A stretch of DNA of 64,000 bases from Anaerotignum propionicum DSM 1682 (lineage in GTDB: Bacteria > Bacillota > Clostridia > Lachnospirales > Anaerotignaceae): contig NZ_CP014223.1 of NCBI RefSeq assembly GCF_001561955.1, positions 248,001 to 312,000 of the forward strand. Direction: 5' to 3'. The notes beneath the pieces are model-generated. The model saw only the letters and a list, made by a program, of their open reading frames with translations. It had not been told where the DNA came from and did not search any database. Shown here piece by piece: positions 37,329 to 45,508 of this stretch (positions are counted from its first letter, which is position 1; every line of letters begins with the position of its first letter). Both the position numbers and the translations under genes were made by a program.

Positions 37329-38726
37329 ATGGCACAGGAAAATAAACTGGGGACAGAAAAAATTGGGAAGCTTTTGGTTCAATTCTCCGTTCCCACAGCA
37401 CTGACTTTAATTGTAAACAGCTTATATAATATTGTAGATCAAATTTTTATTGGGCATGCTGTGGGGATTGATGGTGTGGCGGCAACAAACGTTGCATTTC
37501 CCCTGTTTATTCTGACTGCGGCATTGGCCTTGATGATTGGTGATGGGTGTGCAGCAAATATCAGCCTTGCCTTGGGGCGTAAGGAAGAAGAAGCGGTAGA
37601 GCGGTTTTTTGCCAATGGTCTGCTCTTGCTTTTTTTGGCGGGGATTGGCGTTTCTATTGTTGGAATGGTATTTTTAAAACCGCTGCTGTTATTTTTTGGT
37701 GCTTCTACTTCAGTTCTGGATATTTCTGCGGAATATACGAAAATTTTATTATGGGGCATACCATTTTCTGTTTTGACCATGGCTCTTACGGCGGTGATTC
37801 GGGCGGATGGTAATCCCCGCTACATGATGCGCACCATGATGCTTGGGGCGGCAATTAATTTGATTTTAGACCCTATTTTCATTTTGGGATTTCAAATGGG
37901 AGTGAAAGGGGCGGCTTTGGCAACAATTATTGGTCAATTTGTTTCGGGAAGCCTTGCTTTAGCGTACATTCCCAGAATGGAGCATATTCGTTTTTGCAAA
38001 GATAAAATGGCCTTAGAAGGGAAATATGTGCTCGGCATTTTTAAACTGGGTTTCCCCAGCTTTTGCATGCAGACTGCCACGGCAGCAACCCAAATTGTGA
38101 TGTATAATTTAATGCGTAAGTATGGGGCGCTCACTATCTATGGAAGTGAAATTGCACTATCTGCCTATGGAGTTATGACAAAGCTATATCAGATCGCCCA
38201 TGCAATGTTTGTAGGACTTGCAGCGGGGACACAGCCCATTCATGGATTTAATTTTGGTGCAAAACAGTTTGACCGTGTTCGTCAAACCTATCGTATTGGT
38301 TTTTTTGCATCTCTTGTTATTTCTTTTGTTTGGTTTGGAATTTTTCGCTGGGGTGGTGCATTTATTGCGGAAATTTTTGTGCAGGATGAGCCATTGTTTT
38401 TGGAATTTACAGAGTATTGTTTTCGGGCTTATATGCTTGCTTTCTTCTTATACGGTCCACCCCAGGTTACTGCATCCTTCTTTCAGGCCATAGGCAAGCC
38501 CATGAAAGCCCTTTTGGTTGCGTTGGCCAGACAAGTGCTGTTTTTGATTCCCATGGCTCTGCTGCTGTCACAAAGAGGAGGGATGGATGGTGCACTGAAT
38601 GCCGCACCTATCGCAGATACCTTGGCATTTTTATTGGCAATGGCGTTGGTTTCTTATGAGTTTTACAGTTGGAGGAAGATCAGCAATATAGCAGAAGCAA
38701 GAGATCATTATAACGGTGAAGCATAA
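37329..38726 (+). CDS. MATE-family transporter under FMN control
   Basis: A 465-residue, 12-segment membrane transporter of the MATE family, usually a sodium- or proton-driven exporter. It opens KLGTEKIGKLLVQFSVPTAL, and the two halves are related, as usual (PTALTLIVNSLYNIVDQIFIG and the later PSFCMQTATAATQIVMYN). I chose ATG 37329 after AAGGGGG; an earlier in-frame codon lacks a site. The FMN riboswitch upstream implies a flavin-related substrate, either uptake of riboflavin or export of a flavin or toxic analogue. FMN repression fits uptake better, since importers such as RibU are controlled this way. The direction is inference. Confidence 0.9.
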   Translation: MAQENKLGTEKIGKLLVQFSVPTALTLIVNSLYNIVDQIFIGHAVGIDGVAATNVAFPLFILTAALALMIGDGCAANISLALGRKEEEAVERFFANGLLLLFLAGIGVSIVGMVFLKPLLLFFGASTSVLDISAEYTKILLWGIPFSVLTMALTAVIRADGNPRYMMRTMMLGAAINLILDPIFILGFQMGVKGAALATIIGQFVSGSLALAYIPRMEHIRFCKDKMALEGKYVLGIFKLGFPSFCMQTATAATQIVMYNLMRKYGALTIYGSEIALSAYGVMTKLYQIAHAMFVGLAAGTQPIHGFNFGAKQFDRVRQTYRIGFFASLVISFVWFGIFRWGGAFIAEIFVQDEPLFLEFTEYCFRAYMLAFFLYGPPQVTASFFQAIGKPMKALLVALARQVLFLIPMALLLSQRGGMDGALNAAPIADTLAFLLAMALVSYEFYSWRKISNIAEARDHYNGEA

Positions 38727-38836
38727 AAGAAGATCATGTAAAGGGTTTTCTCTCTTTCTGTTCCTCAAAATGGGGCATATTGGACAAATTTCCTGTGTAT
38801 TTATAAATAACAAACGGCATAGAAAGGCTGAGGAAA

Positions 38837-39625
38837 ATGAAAAAAAGCTGGAAAAGCGGGTTATGTTATTTATTACTATTTGCCTTTTGTTTTATGGGCG
38901 GAAGAATCACTGCAGAAAGACAGGCAGTCAGGGTGGCCAATATGACGCCAAGTGGAAAACTTGCCATTGTAATTGATGATTTTGGATACAACGGAAATGG
39001 TACAGATAAAATGCTTGCGTTGTCCATTCCCTTCACAGCAGCGGTAATGCCTTTTTCTGAATACTCAGGGGAAAATGCGAAAAAAGCAGTTGCGGCAGGC
39101 AAGGAAGTGATTATACATATGCCCATGGAATCAATGATGGGGAAACGAGAATGGGTTGGGGATAAGGGTGTTTTTTTGAGCATGACCGACGATGAAATTA
39201 AGGCTGTGGTTGAGGAAGCTTATGCTATTTTACCGGAAGCAGTTGGTATGAATAACCATATGGGTTCAGCTATTACAGAGGACTCCAGAAGCTTGGGGGA
39301 TGTTTTGGATGTTGTTAAGGAGAAAAATGGATTTTTCATTGATAGCGTAACCACTTGCAATAGTGTAGCAAAAGATTTGGCGGCGGAAAAAGGAGTACCG
39401 TTCTTTAAAAGAAGTGTTTTTTTAGATGGTACCAATGATGTGGAAACGGTAAAGAAAAACCTGCGTAAGGCGGCAGCTATTGCCTTAAAAGAAGGAAAAG
39501 CCTTGGCAATCGGCCATGTTGGGCCTGAGGGTGGGGATGTGACAGAACGTGCCATTGAAGAATTGATCCCCGAATTGGAAAAGGAGGGCATTACCTTTGT
39601 TACAGCAGGAGACTTGGTAGAGTAG
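38837..39625 (+). CDS. Divergent polysaccharide deacetylase (YibQ-like)
   Basis: A 262-residue exported protein with an N-terminal signal or anchor (CYLLLFAFCFMGG). The DUF610 / divergent polysaccharide deacetylase fold is seen in KLAIVIDDFGYNG near residue 42, EVIIHMPMES near 93, NNHMGSAITED near 138, and AIGHVGPEG near 223. It lies on the outer face of the membrane and may act on a wall or secreted glycan; family function is unsettled. GAGG precedes ATG 38837. recU follows after about 215 bases. Confidence 0.87.
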   Translation: MKKSWKSGLCYLLLFAFCFMGGRITAERQAVRVANMTPSGKLAIVIDDFGYNGNGTDKMLALSIPFTAAVMPFSEYSGENAKKAVAAGKEVIIHMPMESMMGKREWVGDKGVFLSMTDDEIKAVVEEAYAILPEAVGMNNHMGSAITEDSRSLGDVLDVVKEKNGFFIDSVTTCNSVAKDLAAEKGVPFFKRSVFLDGTNDVETVKKNLRKAAAIALKEGKALAIGHVGPEGGDVTERAIEELIPELEKEGITFVTAGDLVE

Positions 39626-39841
39626 CTTTTAGAAAAAATGCGTCAAGACACTCTTCGGATTTATTTTACCTGCACAGGGAGATTGAAAGCGTAAGTAAAA
39701 AACATGAAATTGCCAAATATGAAAGGTTTTTGCGAAGGGTTTTGACTTTTTCTTTTTGCCAAGGATATGGTATAATAGAAGAACAAAAGCATGGAAGGAT
39801 ATCTCTTTTCGGAGAAGGATATACATATTTTAGGAGGAGAA

Positions 39842-40405
39842 ATGTCGCACTGGAATTCGAGGGGACTAAGGGGAAGCTCATTAGAAGAAAACATTAATTT
39901 TACCAACGAGAAGTATCGGCAAAGAGGGCTGGCACTTTTTCAAAAGGTGCCTACGCCCATTACGCCGGTGAAAATCAATCAAGAAAATAAGACCATTACT
40001 TTAGCTTATTTTGAAAAGCAAAGTACGGTTGATTATATTGGGGTTGCCCAGGGGGTGCCTGTTTGTTTTGATGCAAAGGAAACATCCCATAAGCATCTAC
40101 CATTGCAGAATATACATCAGCATCAGATAGAATTCATGGCGGATTTTCGTGCCCAGCGGGGATTGGCTTTTCTTCTGGTGCATTTTACTGCGTTAGAGGC
40201 ATACTTTTTACTGCCTTTTGAAATTTTGAAACAATTTTGGGAGGAAGCGGAGAAAGGTGGAAGAAAATCCATTCCTGTTGAGGCATTTGCGGAAAAATAT
40301 CGCATCCAGAAAACAGGCAATGGTTTATTGCATTATTTGGAAGCAGTAAGTCTATACTTAGAGGAAACAGAGGAAAAGGAAAGAAAGGAAGGTGGCTTAT
40401 GTTAA
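39842..40405 (+). CDS. recU: Holliday junction resolvase RecU
   Basis: Cuts Holliday junctions in recombination and chromosome segregation in Firmicutes. The 187-residue protein begins MSHWNSRGLRGSSLEEN and has the nuclease core STVDYIGVAQGVPVCFDAKE, with the catalytic Asp and Glu-x-Lys elements. ATG 39842 directly follows AGGAGGAG, while the open frame runs 17 codons further back without a site. The end overlaps tldD by 7 bases. In Bacillus, recU pairs with ponA; here penicillin-binding protein genes are absent. Confidence 0.93.
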   Translation: MSHWNSRGLRGSSLEENINFTNEKYRQRGLALFQKVPTPITPVKINQENKTITLAYFEKQSTVDYIGVAQGVPVCFDAKETSHKHLPLQNIHQHQIEFMADFRAQRGLAFLLVHFTALEAYFLLPFEILKQFWEEAEKGGRKSIPVEAFAEKYRIQKTGNGLLHYLEAVSLYLEETEEKERKEGGLC

Positions 40406-41781
40406 ACAAAAGTGTGGTGGAAAATACACTGTCGGCGGCATTAGGTTCAGGTGCCGATTTTGCAGAAATATATATGGAGCAGACCAAACGAAATTCCATA
40501 AGTGTTGTAAATGGTAAAGTGGAGTCTGTGCAAAGCGGTCTGGATTATGGCGCCGGAATTCGGTTGTTCTTTCAAAACAAAGCGATTTACGGCTTTACCA
40601 ACGATACTTCGGAAAAAAATTTAATCCGCATTGCAAGAGAAGCGGCAGCGGCGGCAAGGGGAGATCGGGTATATCCTTTGCAGGGCTGGAAGAGAATGGA
40701 TTTGGCTTGCAGAAATCCCATAATGGTAATGCCTGATACCGTGGAAAAGAATAGGAAGGCAGAAAAGCTTTTTTTGGCGGCAGAAGCGGCAAAGAATTAT
40801 AGCTCTTTGATTCATCAAACAAGGACAGGCTGTCTAGATATTGTGAAGGATGTTTTTATTGCCAATACTGACGGACTATGGGCAGAAGAACAGCGGGTGC
40901 GCAGTCGATTTACTGTGGAGGCCATTGCATCCTCAGCAACAGAGAAACAAAGCGGGCATTTGGGGCCTGGCGGTTCTGTAGGGTTTGAGCTTTATGATAT
41001 GATTGAAGTTGAAGAAAAGGCAAGGGAGGCGGCGAGGATTGCCGTAACCATGCTTGGCGCAAAACCTTGCCCTGCAGGGAGAATGCCTGTAGTAATTGAT
41101 AATGGTTTCGGCGGTGTTATTTTTCATGAGGCCTGTGGACATAGCTTGGAGGCCACGGCGGTGGCAAGAAATGCTTCTGTGTTTGCAGATAAAATGGGTC
41201 AGCAAATTGCTTCCTCTGTTGTGACTGCCATTGATGACGGCACCATTCCAAATGGATGGGGTTCTGCGGCAATGGATGACGAGGGGACGCCTACCCAGAG
41301 AAATGTATTGATTGAAAATGGAGTTTTGCATTCCTATTTGGTGGATAAATTAAATGGTAGGCGAATGGGTGCAAAATCTACAGGTTCTTCAAGGCGGGAA
41401 AGCTATCGTTATGCACCAACCAGCCGTATGACAAATACGTTTATTGATAATGGCAAAAGCACTACCGCTGAAATTATTGGCAATACGGAATTCGGACTGT
41501 ATGCAAAGCAAATGGGCGGCGGCAGTGTCGACCCCGCCACCGGTGCTTTTAATTTTGCCGTTTTGGAGGGTTACCTGATTCGTGATGGTAAAATTGCCGA
41601 GCCTGTAAGGGGTGCCACCCTAATCGGCAAGGGCATGGAGGTTTTGATGAAGATTGACATGGTAGGGAATAATCTTGCCCGTGCCCAAGGGATGTGCGGC
41701 AGTATCAGCGGTTCTATCCCCACGGATGTAGGACAGCCTATGATTCGGGTAAAAGAAATGACCGTTGGCGGAAGGGGGTAA
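40399..41781 (+). CDS. tldD: TldD metalloprotease
   Basis: Catalytic half of the TldD/TldE heterodimer, which degrades unfolded peptides and in some bacteria matures modified peptides such as microcin B17. The 460-residue protein holds the zinc motif H-E-x3-H in IFHEACGHSLEATA near residue 245. The tldE gene begins 5 bases after its stop. No peptide precursor or RiPP enzyme is nearby, so general proteolysis is the safer inference. ATG 40399 lies inside the recU end. Confidence 0.93.
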   Translation: MLNKSVVENTLSAALGSGADFAEIYMEQTKRNSISVVNGKVESVQSGLDYGAGIRLFFQNKAIYGFTNDTSEKNLIRIAREAAAAARGDRVYPLQGWKRMDLACRNPIMVMPDTVEKNRKAEKLFLAAEAAKNYSSLIHQTRTGCLDIVKDVFIANTDGLWAEEQRVRSRFTVEAIASSATEKQSGHLGPGGSVGFELYDMIEVEEKAREAARIAVTMLGAKPCPAGRMPVVIDNGFGGVIFHEACGHSLEATAVARNASVFADKMGQQIASSVVTAIDDGTIPNGWGSAAMDDEGTPTQRNVLIENGVLHSYLVDKLNGRRMGAKSTGSSRRESYRYAPTSRMTNTFIDNGKSTTAEIIGNTEFGLYAKQMGGGSVDPATGAFNFAVLEGYLIRDGKIAEPVRGATLIGKGMEVLMKIDMVGNNLARAQGMCGSISGSIPTDVGQPMIRVKEMTVGGRG

Positions 41782-41786
41782 GGACT

Positions 41787-43127
41787 ATGGATAGACAGGA
41801 TTTGCAAAAACAAATGATTCAAGAAGCACTCAAATGCGGCTTTACCGATTGTGAAGTGTTTTATTTGGGCGGAGAAAGCTTTGAAGTTCTATTGATGGAA
41901 GGGGAGGTCTCTAACTATGAAAACAGTAGTGAAGCAGGGATTTCCTTTCGTGGAACCTATCACGGACGCACAGGCTACGCTTTTTCAGAACGCTTAGAGG
42001 AAGACTGTATTCCTTTTTTGATAGAATCAGCCAAAGAAAATGCTATGCTTATGAGTGAAGATGAGCATGAGGAATTATTTGCAGGAGAAATTTATCCTGA
42101 ATTTAGCGGATACTACCCGGAATTGGAACGGGTTTGCGTGGAAAAACGGATTCAGCTTGCAAAACGTATGGAGGAAGCGGCGTTAAACGGTGCCGAGTCT
42201 ATTGCCTCCCTTGATTATTGTGTTTTGGGTATTGGAAAAAGAGAAGTTTCTATTGTAAACAGCCTTGGGTTGGATATTTCCTTTACAAAAAATTTTGCCT
42301 CCAGCTACGTCAGTGCCATTGCTAGGGCGGGAGATGAAACAAAGAAAGGCTCTGCCTTTTGGAAGGGTACCGACTGGGCAGAGTTTAATCCTGAGGAGAC
42401 AGGCAGAAAAGCAGCGAAGCGGGGTGCCGAGCTTTTAGGAGCCAGTTCTGTTAACAGCGGCACCTATAAAGTGGTTTTGGATGGAAAGGCAATGACCTCT
42501 CTTCTTTCCTCTTTTAGCGGTATTTTCTTTGGAGAAAATGTGCAAAAGGGCTTTTCCTTACTTAAGGATAGAGTGGGTGAGCAGATTGCATCTTCTTGTG
42601 TTACCCTGCGGGATGATGCATTGTTAGAGGGCGGCTATGCCTCTGTACCTTTTGACAGTGAAGGGGTTGCAGGAAAAAATAAGGCCGTCATAGAAAAGGG
42701 ATATTTGAAAACTTTGCTATATAATCGCAAATCAGCAAAAAAAGATGATGTTGCCTCCACCGGTAACGGCTTTAAGACGGGGCTGACTGCTCCTGTGAAA
42801 ACGGCGTGTACCAATTTCTATATCCAAAAGGGCGAAAAGACATTGGAGGAACTTTTTTTGCAAATGGAGAATGGTCTTTTTATTACCGATTTTATGGGAC
42901 TTCATGCGGGAACCAATGGGGTTTCCGGGGATTTTTCCCTTTCAGCAGAAGGGTTTTTGGTGGAACTGGGAAAAATCGTAAGACCTGTGGAGCAGATTAC
43001 CGTTGCAGGGAATTTTTATACCCTTATGAAAGATATTTTGGAAGTGGGAGAGGATTTGTATTTTGCTGCAGGTGGGAAGGGTTCACCTTCGGTTTTGATT
43101 CAAGGAATGTCGGTTGCAGGAAAGTAA
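41787..43127 (+). CDS. tldE: TldE/PmbA partner protein
   Basis: The non-zinc partner in the TldD/TldE protease. The 446-residue protein resembles TldD in fold (VEVLLMEGEVSNYENSSEAG-like N-terminal strands) but lacks the H-E-x3-H site, as expected of PmbA. Near the C-terminus, GFLVELGKIVRPVEQITVAG is typical. ATG 41787 has AAGGGGG upstream. A terminator near 43162-43222 ends the unit. Confidence 0.92.
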   Translation: MDRQDLQKQMIQEALKCGFTDCEVFYLGGESFEVLLMEGEVSNYENSSEAGISFRGTYHGRTGYAFSERLEEDCIPFLIESAKENAMLMSEDEHEELFAGEIYPEFSGYYPELERVCVEKRIQLAKRMEEAALNGAESIASLDYCVLGIGKREVSIVNSLGLDISFTKNFASSYVSAIARAGDETKKGSAFWKGTDWAEFNPEETGRKAAKRGAELLGASSVNSGTYKVVLDGKAMTSLLSSFSGIFFGENVQKGFSLLKDRVGEQIASSCVTLRDDALLEGGYASVPFDSEGVAGKNKAVIEKGYLKTLLYNRKSAKKDDVASTGNGFKTGLTAPVKTACTNFYIQKGEKTLEELFLQMENGLFITDFMGLHAGTNGVSGDFSLSAEGFLVELGKIVRPVEQITVAGNFYTLMKDILEVGEDLYFAAGGKGSPSVLIQGMSVAGK

Positions 43128-43161
43128 TAGTTTGATATTGATGCTATATTCAATTTTAAAT

Positions 43162-43222
43162 GGATGTTTATAAAATCTCCGAGTTTGATATATTTTTATG
43201 GGGAGTTGTAAACATCCTTTTT
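43162..43222 (+). terminator. Terminator after tldE
   Basis: GGATGTTTA at 43162-43170 pairs with TAAACATCC at 43209-43217, with inner CTCC and GGAG pairing, then TTTTT. Confidence 0.75.
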
Positions 43223-43313
43223 AAGTTTTTTGAAGATTTAACCATTTTTTCAAACAAAATCCAACGTTATTTGGATCTAGAAAAATGTGACCAATATATG
43301 GTGGATAAAAGGT

Positions 43314-43343
43314 TTGATTACTGAGTTCTATGTTTAGTATAAG
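43314..43343 (+). promoter_or_regulatory. Promoter of the 50-residue membrane protein
   Basis: TTGATT at 43314-43319 and TATAAG at 43338-43343, with an 18-base spacer. It lies about 90 bases before the small gene. Confidence 0.5.
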
Positions 43344-43430
43344 ATAATCGTAGCAAGGAATGGTTGTTTAAGCACGAGGCATATGCTAAACTGGGAAAAT
43401 AAGTAATCAATAAACATAGGAGGAACAGGG

Positions 43431-43583
43431 ATGGAGGCAATGAACTCTTTTGTAACAATGGACTCTTTTTTTTCAGTGTATATGGTAATTTTTACCGTTG
43501 TGCGACTGGTGTTAGGGGTTACATTGGCGGTATTGGCAATAAAATGTATGTTGAAGTATTTGAATGATGGACAAAAATCATAA
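43431..43583 (+). CDS. Small membrane protein, 50 residues
   Basis: ATG 43431 follows a perfect AGGAGG at 43418-43423, and the frame runs 50 codons to TAA. The product has one strong membrane helix, MVIFTVVRLVLGVTLAVLAI at about residues 18-37, then a positive tail (KCMLKYLNDGQKS). It stands alone between its own promoter-like sequence and a terminator, which supports a real gene. I do not recognise a family. Single-helix proteins of this kind often regulate a membrane complex, but no partner is obvious. Confidence 0.7.
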   Translation: MEAMNSFVTMDSFFSVYMVIFTVVRLVLGVTLAVLAIKCMLKYLNDGQKS

Positions 43584-43593
43584 AGTGTATTTA

Positions 43594-43637
43594 AAAGGGC
43601 ATCATCGTTTTATTTCGATGATGCCCTTATATTTTTT
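43594..43637. terminator. Bidirectional terminator
   Basis: AAGGGCATCATCG and CGATGATGCCCTT form a 13 bp perfect stem with an 8-base loop, then ATATTTTTT. It serves the small membrane protein and the convergent RNase gene. Confidence 0.88.
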
Positions 43638-43659
43638 ATGGAAATGTTTGGGGTCTTGC

Positions 43660-45285
43660 TTATTGCTCCAGCCTATCTGCAAATTCCTCCAACTGCTTTA
43701 AGAGCTGTTCCATATCTTTATTTGCGCCACCTTTGTTTTGATTGATAATACGGGTTAGACGTTGGTTTGCCAAGTCTAGGCGATCTGCCAAATACATTGC
43801 ACGTTTTGCACCGGAGGATACACCTTTTTGCTGAGGATATTCTTTTAGTTTCACAGGGATTTTAACACCCTCTGCCAATAGAATTCCTGTTGCCAAGTCG
43901 TAGCAGGCGCCGCTATAGGGCCCAACGGACTGGAGTTGATAGTCTTCTTTTAAACAGCGGGCAAATTCGTCCGCAACAAGATCATCTCCATGAACAACAA
44001 ATACTTTTTCAGGTTTGGGCTCAAAATGGTTAATCCAGTTGAGTAGACCTTTTTTGTCGGCATGACCGCTGACCCCAGCCAACTGTTCAATATGGGCATT
44101 CACGGTAATGGTTTCGCCGAACAGGCGTACCTCCGTTGCACCTTCCACGATGATTCTGCCAAGGGTTCCCATGGCTTGATAACCTACGAACAGAATGGTG
44201 CTTTCTTTTCGCCATAAGTTATGCTTTAAATGGTGACGAATGCGCCCAGCTTCACACATACCCGAAGCAGAAATGATTACCTTGGGGGCTTTATCAAAGT
44301 TAATTGCCTGAGAATCCTCAGGGGTTACTGCGGTAACCAGTCCGCTAAATTCCAGAGGATTGATGCCGCTTTTCACCAGCTCCATGGCCTTGGTATCATA
44401 ACAGTCCATTCTATTCTCTGTGAAAATTTTTGTTGCTTCTATTGCTAAGGGGCTATCTACATAGACCTTAAAATTTTCGTGATTCTTAATCAGACTTCTT
44501 TCTTTGATTTCTCGAATAAAATACAGCATTTCTTGGGTTCGACCAACGGCAAAGGCGGGAATCACTAAGTTTCCACCACGGTCAAAGGTTTCTTGAATAT
44601 GCCTTGCCAATTCCAAAACATAGTCAGGGGGAGGATTATGCAATCGGTCGCCATAGGTGCTTTCCATAATAACATAGTCAGCTTCTGCGGTATAGCGAGG
44701 GTCATGAATAATGGGCTGATTCAGATTACCGATATCACCTGAGAAAACAATTTTTTTGGTGATTTCCCCCTCGGTGAGCCAAATTTCAATACTGGAGGAA
44801 CCCAAAAGGTGACCCACATCGGTAAAGCGAATTTTAATTCCTTCGGTTACAGGAATTTCTGTTTCATAATCGCTGGCATGAAAGAGGCTGGCAACGGCAG
44901 AGGCTTCCTCGGTGGTGTAGAGGGGTTCAAAGGGTGTAGTTCCTGCCCTTTTTGCTTTTCGGTTTCGCCATTGGGCTTCAAATTCCTGAATATGGGCGCT
45001 ATCTAAAAGCATAATACGGCAAAGGTCTGTGGTTGCCTCTGTTGCATAAATCTCACCACGAAATCCATTTTTGTAGAGAAGGGGCAGAAGCCCCGAATGG
45101 TCAATATGAGCATGGGAAAGAAAAACGTAATCAATGGCAGAGGCGGGCACGGGAATTTCTTGATTTTCATAAGTATCTCGTCCTTGCTCCATACCGCAAT
45201 CCAAAAGAATGCTTTTCCCGCAGGCTTCGATATAATGGCAACTGCCTGTTACCTCATGGGCGGCGCCTAAAAACATTAATTTCAT
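43660..45285 (-). CDS. Beta-CASP metallo-beta-lactamase RNA hydrolase
   Basis: A 541-residue nuclease of the CPSF-73/beta-CASP group. The metallo-beta-lactamase signature SHAHIDHSGLLPLL lies near residue 57, with further metal ligands in FTDVGHLLGSSS and FSGDIG. The beta-CASP and RMMBL parts follow, with VIISASGMCEAGRIRHHL and HIEQLAGVSGHADKKGL. The family cuts RNA in bacteria and archaea, and some members act as general RNases. ATG 45285 follows AAGGAGG. It is divergent from glgB. Confidence 0.9.
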   Translation of the reverse strand: MKLMFLGAAHEVTGSCHYIEACGKSILLDCGMEQGRDTYENQEIPVPASAIDYVFLSHAHIDHSGLLPLLYKNGFRGEIYATEATTDLCRIMLLDSAHIQEFEAQWRNRKAKRAGTTPFEPLYTTEEASAVASLFHASDYETEIPVTEGIKIRFTDVGHLLGSSSIEIWLTEGEITKKIVFSGDIGNLNQPIIHDPRYTAEADYVIMESTYGDRLHNPPPDYVLELARHIQETFDRGGNLVIPAFAVGRTQEMLYFIREIKERSLIKNHENFKVYVDSPLAIEATKIFTENRMDCYDTKAMELVKSGINPLEFSGLVTAVTPEDSQAINFDKAPKVIISASGMCEAGRIRHHLKHNLWRKESTILFVGYQAMGTLGRIIVEGATEVRLFGETITVNAHIEQLAGVSGHADKKGLLNWINHFEPKPEKVFVVHGDDLVADEFARCLKEDYQLQSVGPYSGACYDLATGILLAEGVKIPVKLKEYPQQKGVSSGAKRAMYLADRLDLANQRLTRIINQNKGGANKDMEQLLKQLEEFADRLEQ

Positions 45286-45508
45286 GTGATTCCTCCTTAA
45301 GCGTACAATTTTTGCAGTGCTTTTTTTCCTTTTTAGTATATCCCCATTTATTCACAATGACAAGACGGTACTTTTTTGTCAAATTTATATTGAGGCTGTC
45401 GAAAACGCCTGCATTTTTGTATGGAAACAAATGGACAAGTGGTATATAATAAAGTGGACTAATTGGGTGGATAAAATGACAGTGCACAGAAAGAAGGGGG
45501 CTGATAGT

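Noticed and set aside
39742-39776. Promoter TTGACT..TATAAT before recU
   Set aside because: The boxes are 23 bases apart, too far for a normal sigma-A promoter; a real one may overlap but I cannot fix it.
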